Source: Verrucomicrobiota bacterium
Lineage (GTDB): Bacteria; Verrucomicrobiota; Verrucomicrobiia; Opitutales; UBA2995
DNA: 64,000 nt
Reading direction: 5' to 3'
Assembly (NCBI GenBank): GCA_027622555.1
Contig: JAQBYJ010000005.1
Location: 1 to 64,000 of the forward strand
Positions 36,420 to 43,767 of this stretch are shown in pieces. The notes under the pieces were generated by a model. That model was given only the letters and a program-made list of their open reading frames with translations, did not search any database and was not told the origin of the DNA. How positions within the stretch are numbered: position 1 is the first letter of the stretch; every line of letters starts with the position of its first letter. The position numbers and the translations under genes were made by a program.

Positions 36420-38147
36420 CTAAATGCTGTCACGATTGGGACGTCCGGGAGGAAGAGCTCGACGCTCTTGACCTCCTTGAGAACGCTCAATCATGGCATC
36501 GACTTCAGTCTGATCGATTACACCGTCGCTATTTTCGTCCATTCTTCCAAATCGTTGCTGCATTGGTTCCGGCAATTCATCTTTGGTGATCTTGCCATCC
36601 TTGTTTGCATCGAAATCCATTAATTGAGCCGCGGGGTTCCCGCGCTGGCCGGGAGCGCCAGGACCTCTCGCTTGACCAGGTCGTCCTTGTCCCGGACCTC
36701 CTCCTCCAGGGCCTGCTCTTTGACCTGAAGTTTCAACAAAGGCATTCACTTCATCCACCGTAAGGAAACCATCGCTATCCAAATCGGCTTGAGCAAATAT
36801 CGGTTGCATTTGTTGTGGAGCTTCATTTTCCGAGATTTTCCCATCACCGTTCCTATCGGCTCCCAGGATGCGCTCTTTCATCTGATCAGGAGATGGTCGT
36901 CCTCCTGGGGCACCACCTGGGCCACCACCTGGAGGGCCTCGTCGGCCAGCAGGACCGCCTCTTTGTTGTCCACCCCGGGCACCGGCTTGAGCAAAATTTT
37001 GTCCAGCTCCAGCACGATTAAAGGACCGTCCCATCGTACCGCCACCATCGAGATCAGCAGCGAGTCTTACCTCGTATTTCTGAGTAACTGGAACGCACCA
37101 GCCTTCTTCATCACTACAGGCGAAATAACGAACGGTGACACCAAAAACATCTCCCGGTTCGGATCCGGTGATTTCAATTACAAATTCGCGGGGATCCGCA
37201 TCCGCATCTTCATCCACTTCTTCCGCCATGCCTTTTTCAGGAGTCATGTAGACGCCATCAGGAAGACTCAATTCATACTGCAAAGGGGCGGCTAAATTGT
37301 TCCAATGAACATGGTGGATGGGATCCAGGTGAAATCCCAAATACATCTCTCCTCGTCCACGTTGCAACACACCTGGAGTAACTTCCACACGCGGTTTTAC
37401 ATACAGAGGCTGTTTCCCAACTTCCACCGCATTGATCACCACAGGCACTAAAGTTTCGTTGAAAACGGGGCTTGTAGCTTTGCCGCGCTGAACCGATTTT
37501 TGCGCCATTGCCGCGGGACGTTTTTCAAGCGTCAGGTCTCTAACGGCGGTGTGGGTGTCAGAATCGCCAACCAGCTTTACCAGCTCTTTGCGAAGGACTT
37601 CTCCATCGCTCCATCCGAGGGCATGAACAATTTTCCCCTGCGGATCGATAACCATCTGGGTGTTCGGCCCGAAGCCCAGGGTATGGCGTACGGCGTTGTC
37701 CATGTCATCACACAACCAAGGTAAATTCGTGCCCAAGACTCGTTTTGCTTCAACCACATGGGCCAAGCGCTCTTGAAGGGTTACGGGTTGAATGTAACCA
37801 TTGTATTCAGGATGCGCCAAACTTTTGTAGACGTAAAAAAACTGAAGTCCGTCTGTGTCTTTGTAATCTTGATAAACAGCCTCAACCCCTGGGTAAGTCC
37901 GATGAAAGATGGGGCAGGTTAAACAACCGGATACCAGGACCGTATAGTTACCGTCGATTACGTCTAAAAGGGTCTGTTGTTTCCCAGACTCCGTGAAGAT
38001 GACAAGATCGGCCGGAATGAGCTCCCCTTGTTTTACTTTCGCCTGATTGAGTAGTGGACCCGACAAAATTCGTGTATCCACTGCCTGGGGTTGGGCGAAG
38101 CTCGTTAACGCCAAAAAGCATATGAAAAGGATGAGCCAAGATTTCAT
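36420..38147 (-). CDS. Secreted deiodinase-like redoxin with four EF-hands
   Basis: A 575-residue exported protein (signal peptide MKSWLILFICFLALTSFAQP). Residues 45-200 form a thioredoxin-like domain close to the iodothyronine-deiodinase family: SGCLTCPIF (Cys75, Cys78 at the position of the Sec motif), YVYKSLAHPEY, QPVTLQERL, DDMDNAVR and a VIDPQGKIVHALG strand. A middle beta-rich part of unknown fold follows, then a Gly/Pro/Arg-rich linker of about 70 residues. At the end are four Ca-binding loops: DRNGDGKISENE, DLDSDGFLTVDE, DANKDGKITKDE and DENSDGVIDQTE. The start at 38147 is chosen for the signal peptide. A Ca-responsive periplasmic thiol redox role is inferred. Confidence 0.88.
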   Translation of the reverse strand: MKSWLILFICFLALTSFAQPQAVDTRILSGPLLNQAKVKQGELIPADLVIFTESGKQQTLLDVIDGNYTVLVSGCLTCPIFHRTYPGVEAVYQDYKDTDGLQFFYVYKSLAHPEYNGYIQPVTLQERLAHVVEAKRVLGTNLPWLCDDMDNAVRHTLGFGPNTQMVIDPQGKIVHALGWSDGEVLRKELVKLVGDSDTHTAVRDLTLEKRPAAMAQKSVQRGKATSPVFNETLVPVVINAVEVGKQPLYVKPRVEVTPGVLQRGRGEMYLGFHLDPIHHVHWNNLAAPLQYELSLPDGVYMTPEKGMAEEVDEDADADPREFVIEITGSEPGDVFGVTVRYFACSDEEGWCVPVTQKYEVRLAADLDGGGTMGRSFNRAGAGQNFAQAGARGGQQRGGPAGRRGPPGGGPGGAPGGRPSPDQMKERILGADRNGDGKISENEAPQQMQPIFAQADLDSDGFLTVDEVNAFVETSGQRAGPGGGGPGQGRPGQARGPGAPGQRGNPAAQLMDFDANKDGKITKDELPEPMQQRFGRMDENSDGVIDQTEVDAMIERSQGGQERRALPPGRPNRDSI

Positions 38148-38345
38148 GAGATTTGTGTGAGTTCGCGGCCAACAGATTCCAGCGATGACTATAGCGACAA
38201 CGCATCGTTCCCACAAGCGGTTACATTTTCTTAATTTCAGCGGAAGAAGATTTTGTTGGCTCAGGCTTTTTCTGAAACCCGAAGATCAAAACAGAGAATC
38301 TCCTTGGCCTGATTGCTGGTCTGTTGTAGGTTAAAAAAACAAGCA

Positions 38346-38750
38346 ATGATCAGGCAAGATTACATCCTCCAACTAATTCAACAACTAGGTGAATTCATTC
38401 GACGGGCTGCAGATAGCAGGTCGATTACTGCCGATGGGGAATTGAATGTGCATTTGGAACAACTTACCGCTGAGGTCATCGGACTACCAAGCGAATTGAT
38501 CATGTCGCTACCTGCGGATGAACTAGTGGACCTATTCCAAGTCTCGGATCGTATGGTTGTCGAAAAATGTTTTGTCACCGCCGAGATTCATCGCCTGAAA
38601 GCAGAAAATGAAACCAACGGAGAAAGACAAACGGAGTATCGCGAGCGGGCGTTGTTCTTTTACCTCACTATCGAGCCTAACCTGACCGGTAAATTAGCAG
38701 ATGATGTTCGTCAACGTCTCGAAGAGCTCCAGGCAAAATCAATCGACTGA
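38346..38750 (+). CDS. Helical hypothetical protein (possibly DUF6483)
   Basis: The 134-residue protein starts MIRQDYILQLIQQLGEFIRR and is helical throughout, with no signal peptide or membrane segment. The opening resembles DUF6483 proteins (R-D-Y-I-L-x-x-I-x-Q-L-G), which have TPR-like helices and no known role; the match is from memory and not certain. The ATG at 38346 is chosen over a TTG at 38313. It is divergent from the redoxin/EF-hand gene. Function unknown. Confidence 0.65.
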   Translation: MIRQDYILQLIQQLGEFIRRAADSRSITADGELNVHLEQLTAEVIGLPSELIMSLPADELVDLFQVSDRMVVEKCFVTAEIHRLKAENETNGERQTEYRERALFFYLTIEPNLTGKLADDVRQRLEELQAKSID

Positions 38751-39200
38751 AATTCATTCGTATTCAGAATAAGGCGAATGATTTTTATGGTGGTGGCCTA
38801 GCAAAAAACGGTGCGATTTTGAAAGATGTTAAAACCTGAGCTACCTGACCCTCCGAATTCCCATTGGGGAGTGTATTGTTTTATGGTCTTTCCGCTCTGA
38901 ATCTTTTTGGCTGATTCACTACAGAAAAAGTCACCTTTCTCTTTTTGTAGGAGCAAATTTATTCGCGACCCGAAGGTTTTTGATTTACGAGTCGCGAATA
39001 AATTTGCTCCTACACTTTGGCCATCCTTTCGTTTCTGACATCAATTGCACCGAGGTCTTGACCGACAACGAAGCGAAAAACAATGACACCCGCACAAAAC
39101 CTAAGCGTTAAAAATAAGCTGCATTCCAATCAGATATGTACTATCATGCTTTTTTATATCTCTTAGTTCGATTTATCAAAAACCACTCACACCCCAAATT
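38751..39200. other. Intergenic region holding a REPIN
   Basis: This 450-base gap has no convincing gene on either strand. It contains the large palindrome at 38946-39014 (separate entry). The 3' part before the ATG at 39201 is AT-rich (CTTTTTTATATCTCTTAG near 39150-39167) and probably carries the promoter of the DUF4412-like gene; no clean -35/-10 pair could be chosen. Confidence 0.5.
38946..39014. repeat. REPIN-like large palindrome
   Basis: Two perfect 24-base inverted arms (38946-38969 and 38991-39014) flank a 21-base spacer. Each arm begins TGTAGGAGC and ends in CGCGAC and contains a smaller internal palindrome (GCAAATTTATTCGC). This two-REP inverted layout is the REPIN form mobilised by RAYT (TnpA-REP) transposases. 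The head sequence matches the element at 2149-2207. No RAYT gene is in the window. Confidence 0.75.
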
Positions 39201-40031
39201 ATGAAACAAAACAATATCATCTTTCTATTATGTGCTCTAGTTTCTCTAAATTCGGTGCTTTCAGCGGGAGTAGTTTACACCCTGTCTTCCAAGGACCTTC
39301 AAAAGGCTGAGAACCCGGGAGATATGACAGTGTCCGTGGACGGCAAAAACCTCAAAATGGAATTTGCCGACGGTACCAATGGGAACGGCTCAATGGTATT
39401 TTTGGGAAATGAAAATAGCGTGATGATGATCGACCATGAGCGTAAACAATTTTTCCTGATGGACGAAGCTACCCTCAACCAACTTGGCAATCAACTGAGT
39501 CAGGCGATGGCGCAGATGAATGAAGCGCTTAAAAATGTTCCACCAGAACAAAAAGCAATGGTGGAAAATATGATGAAACAAAGGATGGGATCCATGATAC
39601 CTCAGGCAAAAGAGAAAGTCCCGACATCCATAGAAAAAGGAGATAAAAGTAAAACCGTCGCCGGATACAAAACGACTCACTACCTCCAAAAGAAGGGTGG
39701 CCAAATAGAAAATGAATTCTGGGTCTCAGCTTGGAAAGACATCGAAGGTGGAGATGAAGCGGTAGAAGCATTTGAGTCGATGTCCAGTTTCATGGAAAAA
39801 ATGATGAGTTCATTAAGTCAGGGGGGCAGCAACCCCATGATGGCTTCCATTGACCAGAACATGTTTAAACAATTGAAAGAGCTGGGGGGATTTCCTGTTT
39901 CATCAATCAACTACAAAAACGGCAAACCTTCTGAGGAGTTCACCCTGAAGTCCGTTGAAAAACGTGATCTCGACAAATCCACATTCGCACCACCCAAGGG
40001 GTATAAAAAGCAACGGATGGATGGCAGGTAA
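39201..40031 (+). CDS. Secreted DUF4412-like protein
   Basis: A 276-residue protein with a signal peptide (MKQNNIIFLLCALVSLNSVLSAG). The mature part opens with strands like GDMTVSVDGKNLKMEFAD and SVMMIDHERKQFFLMDE, typical of DUF4412 proteins, then a Met/Gln-rich helix (QLSQAMAQMNEALKNVP), a KTVAGYKTTHYLQ strand and a closing ...KSVEKRDLDKSTFAPPKGYK motif. DUF4412 proteins are periplasmic or surface proteins with no established role. It is preceded by an AT-rich leader and a REPIN, and followed by an orphan C-terminal gene fragment. Confidence 0.72.
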   Translation: MKQNNIIFLLCALVSLNSVLSAGVVYTLSSKDLQKAENPGDMTVSVDGKNLKMEFADGTNGNGSMVFLGNENSVMMIDHERKQFFLMDEATLNQLGNQLSQAMAQMNEALKNVPPEQKAMVENMMKQRMGSMIPQAKEKVPTSIEKGDKSKTVAGYKTTHYLQKKGGQIENEFWVSAWKDIEGGDEAVEAFESMSSFMEKMMSSLSQGGSNPMMASIDQNMFKQLKELGGFPVSSINYKNGKPSEEFTLKSVEKRDLDKSTFAPPKGYKKQRMDGR

Positions 40032-40079
40032 TTTAGCAGACGGTTTGTATAGAGTTACGCCTCAAATCTATAGGGTTAA

Positions 40080-40349
40080 TTCCCCAATGGAGCGCAGCCG
40101 TTCAAAATATTTGAGATTGAAGGGAAGCAGTACCTAGGCTTCACCTACACGCATCCAGCCGAGCTTGGGAAATACTCCATTCACCTTGAAACTTGTACAG
40201 ATCTTGAAACCTGGGAACGGATCGATTCAGCGGTGATCTCAGAAACGTTCAATCCGTCCAATAATACCTACACAGTTAGTATTCGCGATATCCAAGCTTT
40301 GGGTACCGATGGTGGTAGATTTGTTAGACTCCTGGTTACGGACGAATAA
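40080..40349 (+). pseudogene. Orphan C-terminal fragment of a large surface protein
   Basis: The frame opens after a TAA at 40077-40079 and ends at TAA 40347-40349, with no start codon or ribosome site. It reads FEIEGKQYLGFTYTHPAELG..., then HLETCTDLETWERID and ends DGGRFVRLLVTDE. This is the pattern found at the C-terminus of large verrucomicrobial secreted proteins (a short Ig-like/discoidin-like 'sddL.tW' repeat). About 80 codons survive, so it is a remnant of a longer gene lost by deletion. Confidence 0.6.
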
Positions 40350-40424
40350 AGAATTCGGAGGTCTCCTCCAAAATTATTGTTTCGCCTGCCATGTTCGATT
40401 TGGTATTTACCAAAGCTTAGACTT

Positions 40425-40724
40425 ATGACCGTTTCCGAATTTCAGCAATCCACCTCAGAAAACACAAGACCTGATTCAGCTTTGTCGAAGCCTTTGCAAG
40501 CCCTTTGGTGGGATGCAAAAGGCGATTGGGATAAATCGCATGATGTGTGTCAAAGTGCCGGATCGTTGGAGGGTGATTGGGTTCATGCTTACCTGCATCG
40601 AAAGGAAGGCGACATCGGAAATGCCTCCTATTGGTATAGCCGGGCAAGGAAACCTGTATTCCAAGGATCACTTGAAGATGAATGGAGTTCGATGGTTGAA
40701 AGTTTACTAGCCTCCAAATCCTGA
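40425..40724 (+). CDS. Small conserved hypothetical protein
   Basis: The 99-residue protein has a PLQALWWDAKGDWDKSHDVC helix and a WVHAYLHRKEGDIGNASYWY block, followed by SRARKPVFQGSLEDEW. This WDAKGDWDxAH...HAYLHRKEGD...YWY pattern recurs in a small bacterial family of unknown function with a TPR-like helical hairpin. It has no signal peptide. The ATG at 40425 is chosen; an upstream in-frame ATG would add a less natural N-terminus. It is followed after 2 bases by a DUF1294 gene. Confidence 0.7.
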   Translation: MTVSEFQQSTSENTRPDSALSKPLQALWWDAKGDWDKSHDVCQSAGSLEGDWVHAYLHRKEGDIGNASYWYSRARKPVFQGSLEDEWSSMVESLLASKS

Positions 40725-40726
40725 TT

Positions 40727-41005
40727 ATGTGGCGTCTACTTTTCAGAGTCTACCTGTACGTGAGCATACTCACGCTGCTGATTTACGGGATCGACAAGTT
40801 GTTAGCCAAAATGGAATGGAAACGAGTTCCAGAACGTTGGTTCCACACCCTTTCTCTTATTGGAGGTTTTCCGGGTGCTTTTTTGGGAATGCACATTTTC
40901 AATCATAAAACCAACAAACCAAAATTTCGTTGGATGATTTTCGCATCCCTACTGCTTCACCTCTCCGTCGTTGCAGCTTTTATTGCTAGAGCCCGTTGGT
41001 TTTAA
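40727..41005 (+). CDS. DUF1294 membrane protein
   Basis: A 92-residue inner-membrane protein with three hydrophobic segments and the DUF1294 signature YGIDKLLAK..., RVPERWFHTLSLIGGFPGAF and HKTNKPKFRWMI. DUF1294 proteins are often found fused to cold-shock domains; here it stands alone. Function unknown. It follows the preceding small gene after only 2 bases and is convergent with slyD. Confidence 0.9.
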   Translation: MWRLLFRVYLYVSILTLLIYGIDKLLAKMEWKRVPERWFHTLSLIGGFPGAFLGMHIFNHKTNKPKFRWMIFASLLLHLSVVAAFIARARWF

Positions 41006-41035
41006 GGAATTCGGATCGATTAAGCCAAACCAGGC

Positions 41036-41542
41036 TCAATGGTGATGAGGATCATGGCCATGGTCACAACCGTCTCCATGGTGAACGTGTTTGTGACTAA
41101 GCTCTTCTTCGGAGGCAGGACGGACAGACAGGACCTTGACCTCAAAATAAAGGGTCTTCCCGGAGAACTCGTGGTTCGCATCAATAGTCAAAGTATCGCC
41201 CTCAATTTTTTGGATGGTGAACATACGGATTCCTCCGGCCACTTCGCCTTGAAACCGCAAGCCTACCTCCAACTTCTCATCGGGCGGAAATTGACTACGA
41301 GGAACTTCGCCAATCAGTCCTGGTAAAAGCTCACCATAGGCATCGGCTGGCTTGAGAGTCACAGAAAATGCATCACCCACCTGTTTCCCGAGTAAAGCGC
41401 GCTCCAAACCTGGAACCGCCCCTTCAACCCCCATCAGGAAAACAAACGGATCACTGTCAGGGCTTTTATCCAACACTTCACCCACTTCTCCTTTAAGAAC
41501 ATAAGAAATACCAACCACTGACTTTTCACCAATTATCTCCAT
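41036..41542 (-). CDS. slyD: FKBP-type peptidyl-prolyl isomerase SlyD
   Basis: SlyD is a cytoplasmic prolyl isomerase and metallochaperone. The 168-residue protein starts MEIIGEKSVVGISYVLKG, has the FKBP core (FLMGVEGAVPGLERALLGKQVGD), the insert-in-flap chaperone domain (PRSQFPPDEKLEVG) and NHEFSGKTLYFEVKVLSV, and ends in a His-rich metal-binding tail (HKHVHHGDGCDHGHDPHHH). Met at 41542 is chosen over a start 12 codons upstream. Its start lies 128 bases from the divergent TetR gene, with a palindrome between them, so joint control is possible. Confidence 0.94.
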   Translation of the reverse strand: MEIIGEKSVVGISYVLKGEVGEVLDKSPDSDPFVFLMGVEGAVPGLERALLGKQVGDAFSVTLKPADAYGELLPGLIGEVPRSQFPPDEKLEVGLRFQGEVAGGIRMFTIQKIEGDTLTIDANHEFSGKTLYFEVKVLSVRPASEEELSHKHVHHGDGCDHGHDPHHH

Positions 41543-41619
41543 CAAGCGAATCGACCTTAAAAGAATGGCAAACACCATCTTTTTCTGTTGATATCAGAAG
41601 AAATCAGCAATATTAACAA

Positions 41620-41644
41620 CGTTAACTTTATTAATATGTTAACG
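41620..41644. promoter_or_regulatory. Palindromic operator candidate between slyD and the tetR gene
   Basis: CGTTAAC and GTTAACG form perfect 7-base arms around an 11-base AT-rich spacer, and the match continues imperfectly (CAACGTTAAC against GTTAACGCTG). The site ends 26 bases before the TetR start codon. TetR-family regulators usually bind such sites to repress their own gene and a divergent neighbour, here slyD. Confidence 0.5.
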
Positions 41645-41670
41645 CTGTTCACACAAGTAGCCCAATTCGT

Positions 41671-42306
41671 ATGATTTTGACAAAAGGTAGTAAGTACCAT
41701 CACGGCGATCTGAAGAATTCTCTTATCCGTTGCGGGCTCGAGATCCTCTCTGAGGATGGGAAACAGGGACTCTCCCTGCGAAAGGTTGCGAAAAAGGCTG
41801 GAGTAAGTGAAGCGGCACCCTATCGACACTTCAAGGACAAGGAAGCGCTGGTCGCTGCTATAGCAGAGCAGGGTTTCATCCGATTGGCAGCTTTATTGGA
41901 TTCAGTAGCGGCAAAACACTCGGAAGATGCCAAATCTCTATTTTTCCAATCGGGATTGGCCTATGTTCAATTTGCACGGCAAAACCCGGATTCGATGCGA
42001 GTGATGTTTCGCCTCCGTAACGTAGATGGAGGGGTCGAATATCCGGCTCTTCAAGAAGCGGCCGATGAAGCCTTCAGCTTTTTAATCGATATGGTGGAGT
42101 ATTGCCAACAAGCGGGACTTGCTCGCTTGGGACATCCCATGCCGTTGGCCCTCAGCGCCTGGTCAGCTGTACATGGTTTGTCGATGCTACTCATTGATAA
42201 TTACATTTCTAAAGAGGCGCTTCAGGGAACGGAGGATCAATCCCTTATTTTGGCCACGCTCGAAATCATCCTTCAAGGATGGCAAACAAGCACGGAAACA
42301 GCATAA
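41671..42306 (+). CDS. TetR-family transcriptional regulator
   Basis: The 211-residue protein has an N-terminal helix-turn-helix (YHHGDLKNSLIRCGLEIL..., then LSLRKVAKKAGVSEAAPYRHFKDKEAL near residues 35-62) typical of TetR/AcrR. The C-terminal ligand domain contains LSAWSAVHGLSMLLID, the WHG-type motif of the TetR_C_33 group. The palindrome at 41620-41644 is its probable operator. The effector is unknown; slyD and the two small genes downstream (42371, 42628) are possible targets. Confidence 0.93.
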   Translation: MILTKGSKYHHGDLKNSLIRCGLEILSEDGKQGLSLRKVAKKAGVSEAAPYRHFKDKEALVAAIAEQGFIRLAALLDSVAAKHSEDAKSLFFQSGLAYVQFARQNPDSMRVMFRLRNVDGGVEYPALQEAADEAFSFLIDMVEYCQQAGLARLGHPMPLALSAWSAVHGLSMLLIDNYISKEALQGTEDQSLILATLEIILQGWQTSTETA

Positions 42307-42370
42307 CCACCCTGGCCCACTGTTCTCATGAATGATTCGAAACTCAGGTTTTCCAATCGCGTTTAAAATT

Positions 42371-42625
42371 ATGTGCGCTATCGACCTGACTGCCCTCAAG
42401 ACATATTCTATTTACGAGTATGACAACTCACAGTCATTCGATCTCGAAGGACTAAAAGGCCGCCTGGAATCTTCCAGTTATTGCCCATTACCCGGTTCCA
42501 AGAATTACGAGCCGTTAATGAAAGCCTTGGAAACTTTATTTGAGAATGAGAAGACGAAAGGTCAAATAACCTTCGATTACCGGACCCGCGTTTACGCCGG
42601 ACCACTTAACCCATCAACGAGTTAG
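42371..42625 (+). CDS. Small hypothetical protein
   Basis: An 84-residue protein (MCAIDLTALKTYSIYEYDNS...) with no signal peptide, membrane segment or recognised domain. It has two charged helices (LKGRLES, YEPLMKALETLFENEKT) and a beta-like ITFDYRTRVYAG end. It lies between the tetR gene and an ABM-domain gene on the same strand with 2 bases to the next start, so it is probably co-transcribed. The start is uncertain: an ATG at 42332 would add 13 residues. Confidence 0.5.
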   Translation: MCAIDLTALKTYSIYEYDNSQSFDLEGLKGRLESSSYCPLPGSKNYEPLMKALETLFENEKTKGQITFDYRTRVYAGPLNPSTS

Positions 42626-42627
42626 CC

Positions 42628-42954
42628 ATGTTTCCTTGTAAAACACCCGAACCGCCCTACTACGCAGTCATCTTTCCATCGACCAGGACAGAAGGCGACA
42701 ACGGTTATAAAGCCATGGCGGAAAAAATGGAAACCTTGGCCGCCCGGCAACCAGGTTTTCTCGGAATTGAATCGGTAAAAAACGAGAAGGGATGCGGAAT
42801 CACCATTTCATATTGGACGTCAGAAGAGGCGATTGTGAATTGGCATCACCATCCAGAGCACCAGAAAGCTCAAGCCGCTGGAAAATCCGTGTGGTACCAG
42901 GACTACATGCTGCGAATCGCAAAAGTTGAAAGAGCCTACGGGAAGGACTCCTGA
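42628..42954 (+). CDS. ABM-domain (antibiotic biosynthesis monooxygenase-like) protein
   Basis: The 108-residue protein has the dimeric alpha/beta-barrel ABM pattern: YYAVIFPSTR, GYKAMAEKMETLAARQPGFLG, ITISYWTSEEAIVNWHHHPEHQKAQ and a closing YMLRIAKVERAYG. Such proteins include quinol monooxygenases, haem-degrading enzymes and many without known activity. The WHHHPEHQ block is usual for the subgroup. It follows the small gene at 42371 and the TetR regulator, which may control it. Substrate unknown. Confidence 0.85.
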   Translation: MFPCKTPEPPYYAVIFPSTRTEGDNGYKAMAEKMETLAARQPGFLGIESVKNEKGCGITISYWTSEEAIVNWHHHPEHQKAQAAGKSVWYQDYMLRIAKVERAYGKDS

Positions 42955-42973
42955 TCCAGGAGCCTTATTTCGC

Positions 42974-43651
42974 CTAATCTTTCTTCGGTTTCCTTTTTAC
43001 CTGCATATAAAACCCTGCCAGTGATAGCCCAATCACACTGGTCCAAAAATACCACGGACGATTTAAGATATCGTGCAAAGATGCCCCCCCATATTTGTCG
43101 AGAACCTGCTCCCAAGGAAAAAGAAAGGGCGATAGCTTAAAAAGGAAAAAGGTACTTTGCACCGCGTGCCATGCACCGGTGCAGGCGGTAGCAACTTTCA
43201 TTGTCCATTTCTCCAACATTAAGGCAGCGAACCCACCCACTAATATTATCAAAACAAGTACTCCAACGACGGCGATATCTTCGAGGGATTGAAGGAAGGG
43301 TAGAAGAAAAACAGCCGCGACATAAGCACCTAAAATAAAGACACCCGCTTTATAGAAGAAATTCATCAGAATTCCCAATGCCAACCCAAGTACGGTCGCA
43401 ATAATCCAAACTACTTTCGGATCCTCCGGAAACAAAAGCGGCGCATACAACAAGCCGGCGTAGGAACCGCTAACCAATCCAAGGAGAAATAAAACCAATT
43501 TAAGGATTTTGTAACCGTGCAAACAGGTCAAAAGGCCAAAAACCAATACCACAGCACCCGGAACCCACCACGGTAGCGTATCTAAAGGAAGATTTGAGAA
43601 ATCAGTAGTCACAAAGCTTAATCTGTTTAGCGGATTTATTGAAACTGACAA
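42974..43651 (-). CDS. DUF4203-like multi-pass membrane protein
   Basis: The 225-residue protein has about six or seven hydrophobic helices (VPGAVVLVFGLLTCLHGY, LKLVLFLLGLVSGSYAGLL, VVWIIATVLGLALGILMNFF, AGVFILGAYVAAVFLLPFL and further ones) and a basic C-terminal VKRKPKKD. The helix pattern with G-Y-K at the end of the first helix resembles DUF4203 (TMEM198-like) proteins. Function unknown. It is convergent with the ABM gene and divergent from transketolase. Confidence 0.75.
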   Translation of the reverse strand: MSVSINPLNRLSFVTTDFSNLPLDTLPWWVPGAVVLVFGLLTCLHGYKILKLVLFLLGLVSGSYAGLLYAPLLFPEDPKVVWIIATVLGLALGILMNFFYKAGVFILGAYVAAVFLLPFLQSLEDIAVVGVLVLIILVGGFAALMLEKWTMKVATACTGAWHAVQSTFFLFKLSPFLFPWEQVLDKYGGASLHDILNRPWYFWTSVIGLSLAGFYMQVKRKPKKD

Positions 43652-43767
43652 GTTTTAGAGTCGCTTGAAAATATCCTCGCCCTTTTCATGGCGATCCTTT
43701 GCATTTTGGGTCCCAGAAAAATAAGACCTCACCAAGGGGTCCGAAAGCACACCAAGCCGAAGTTGAA

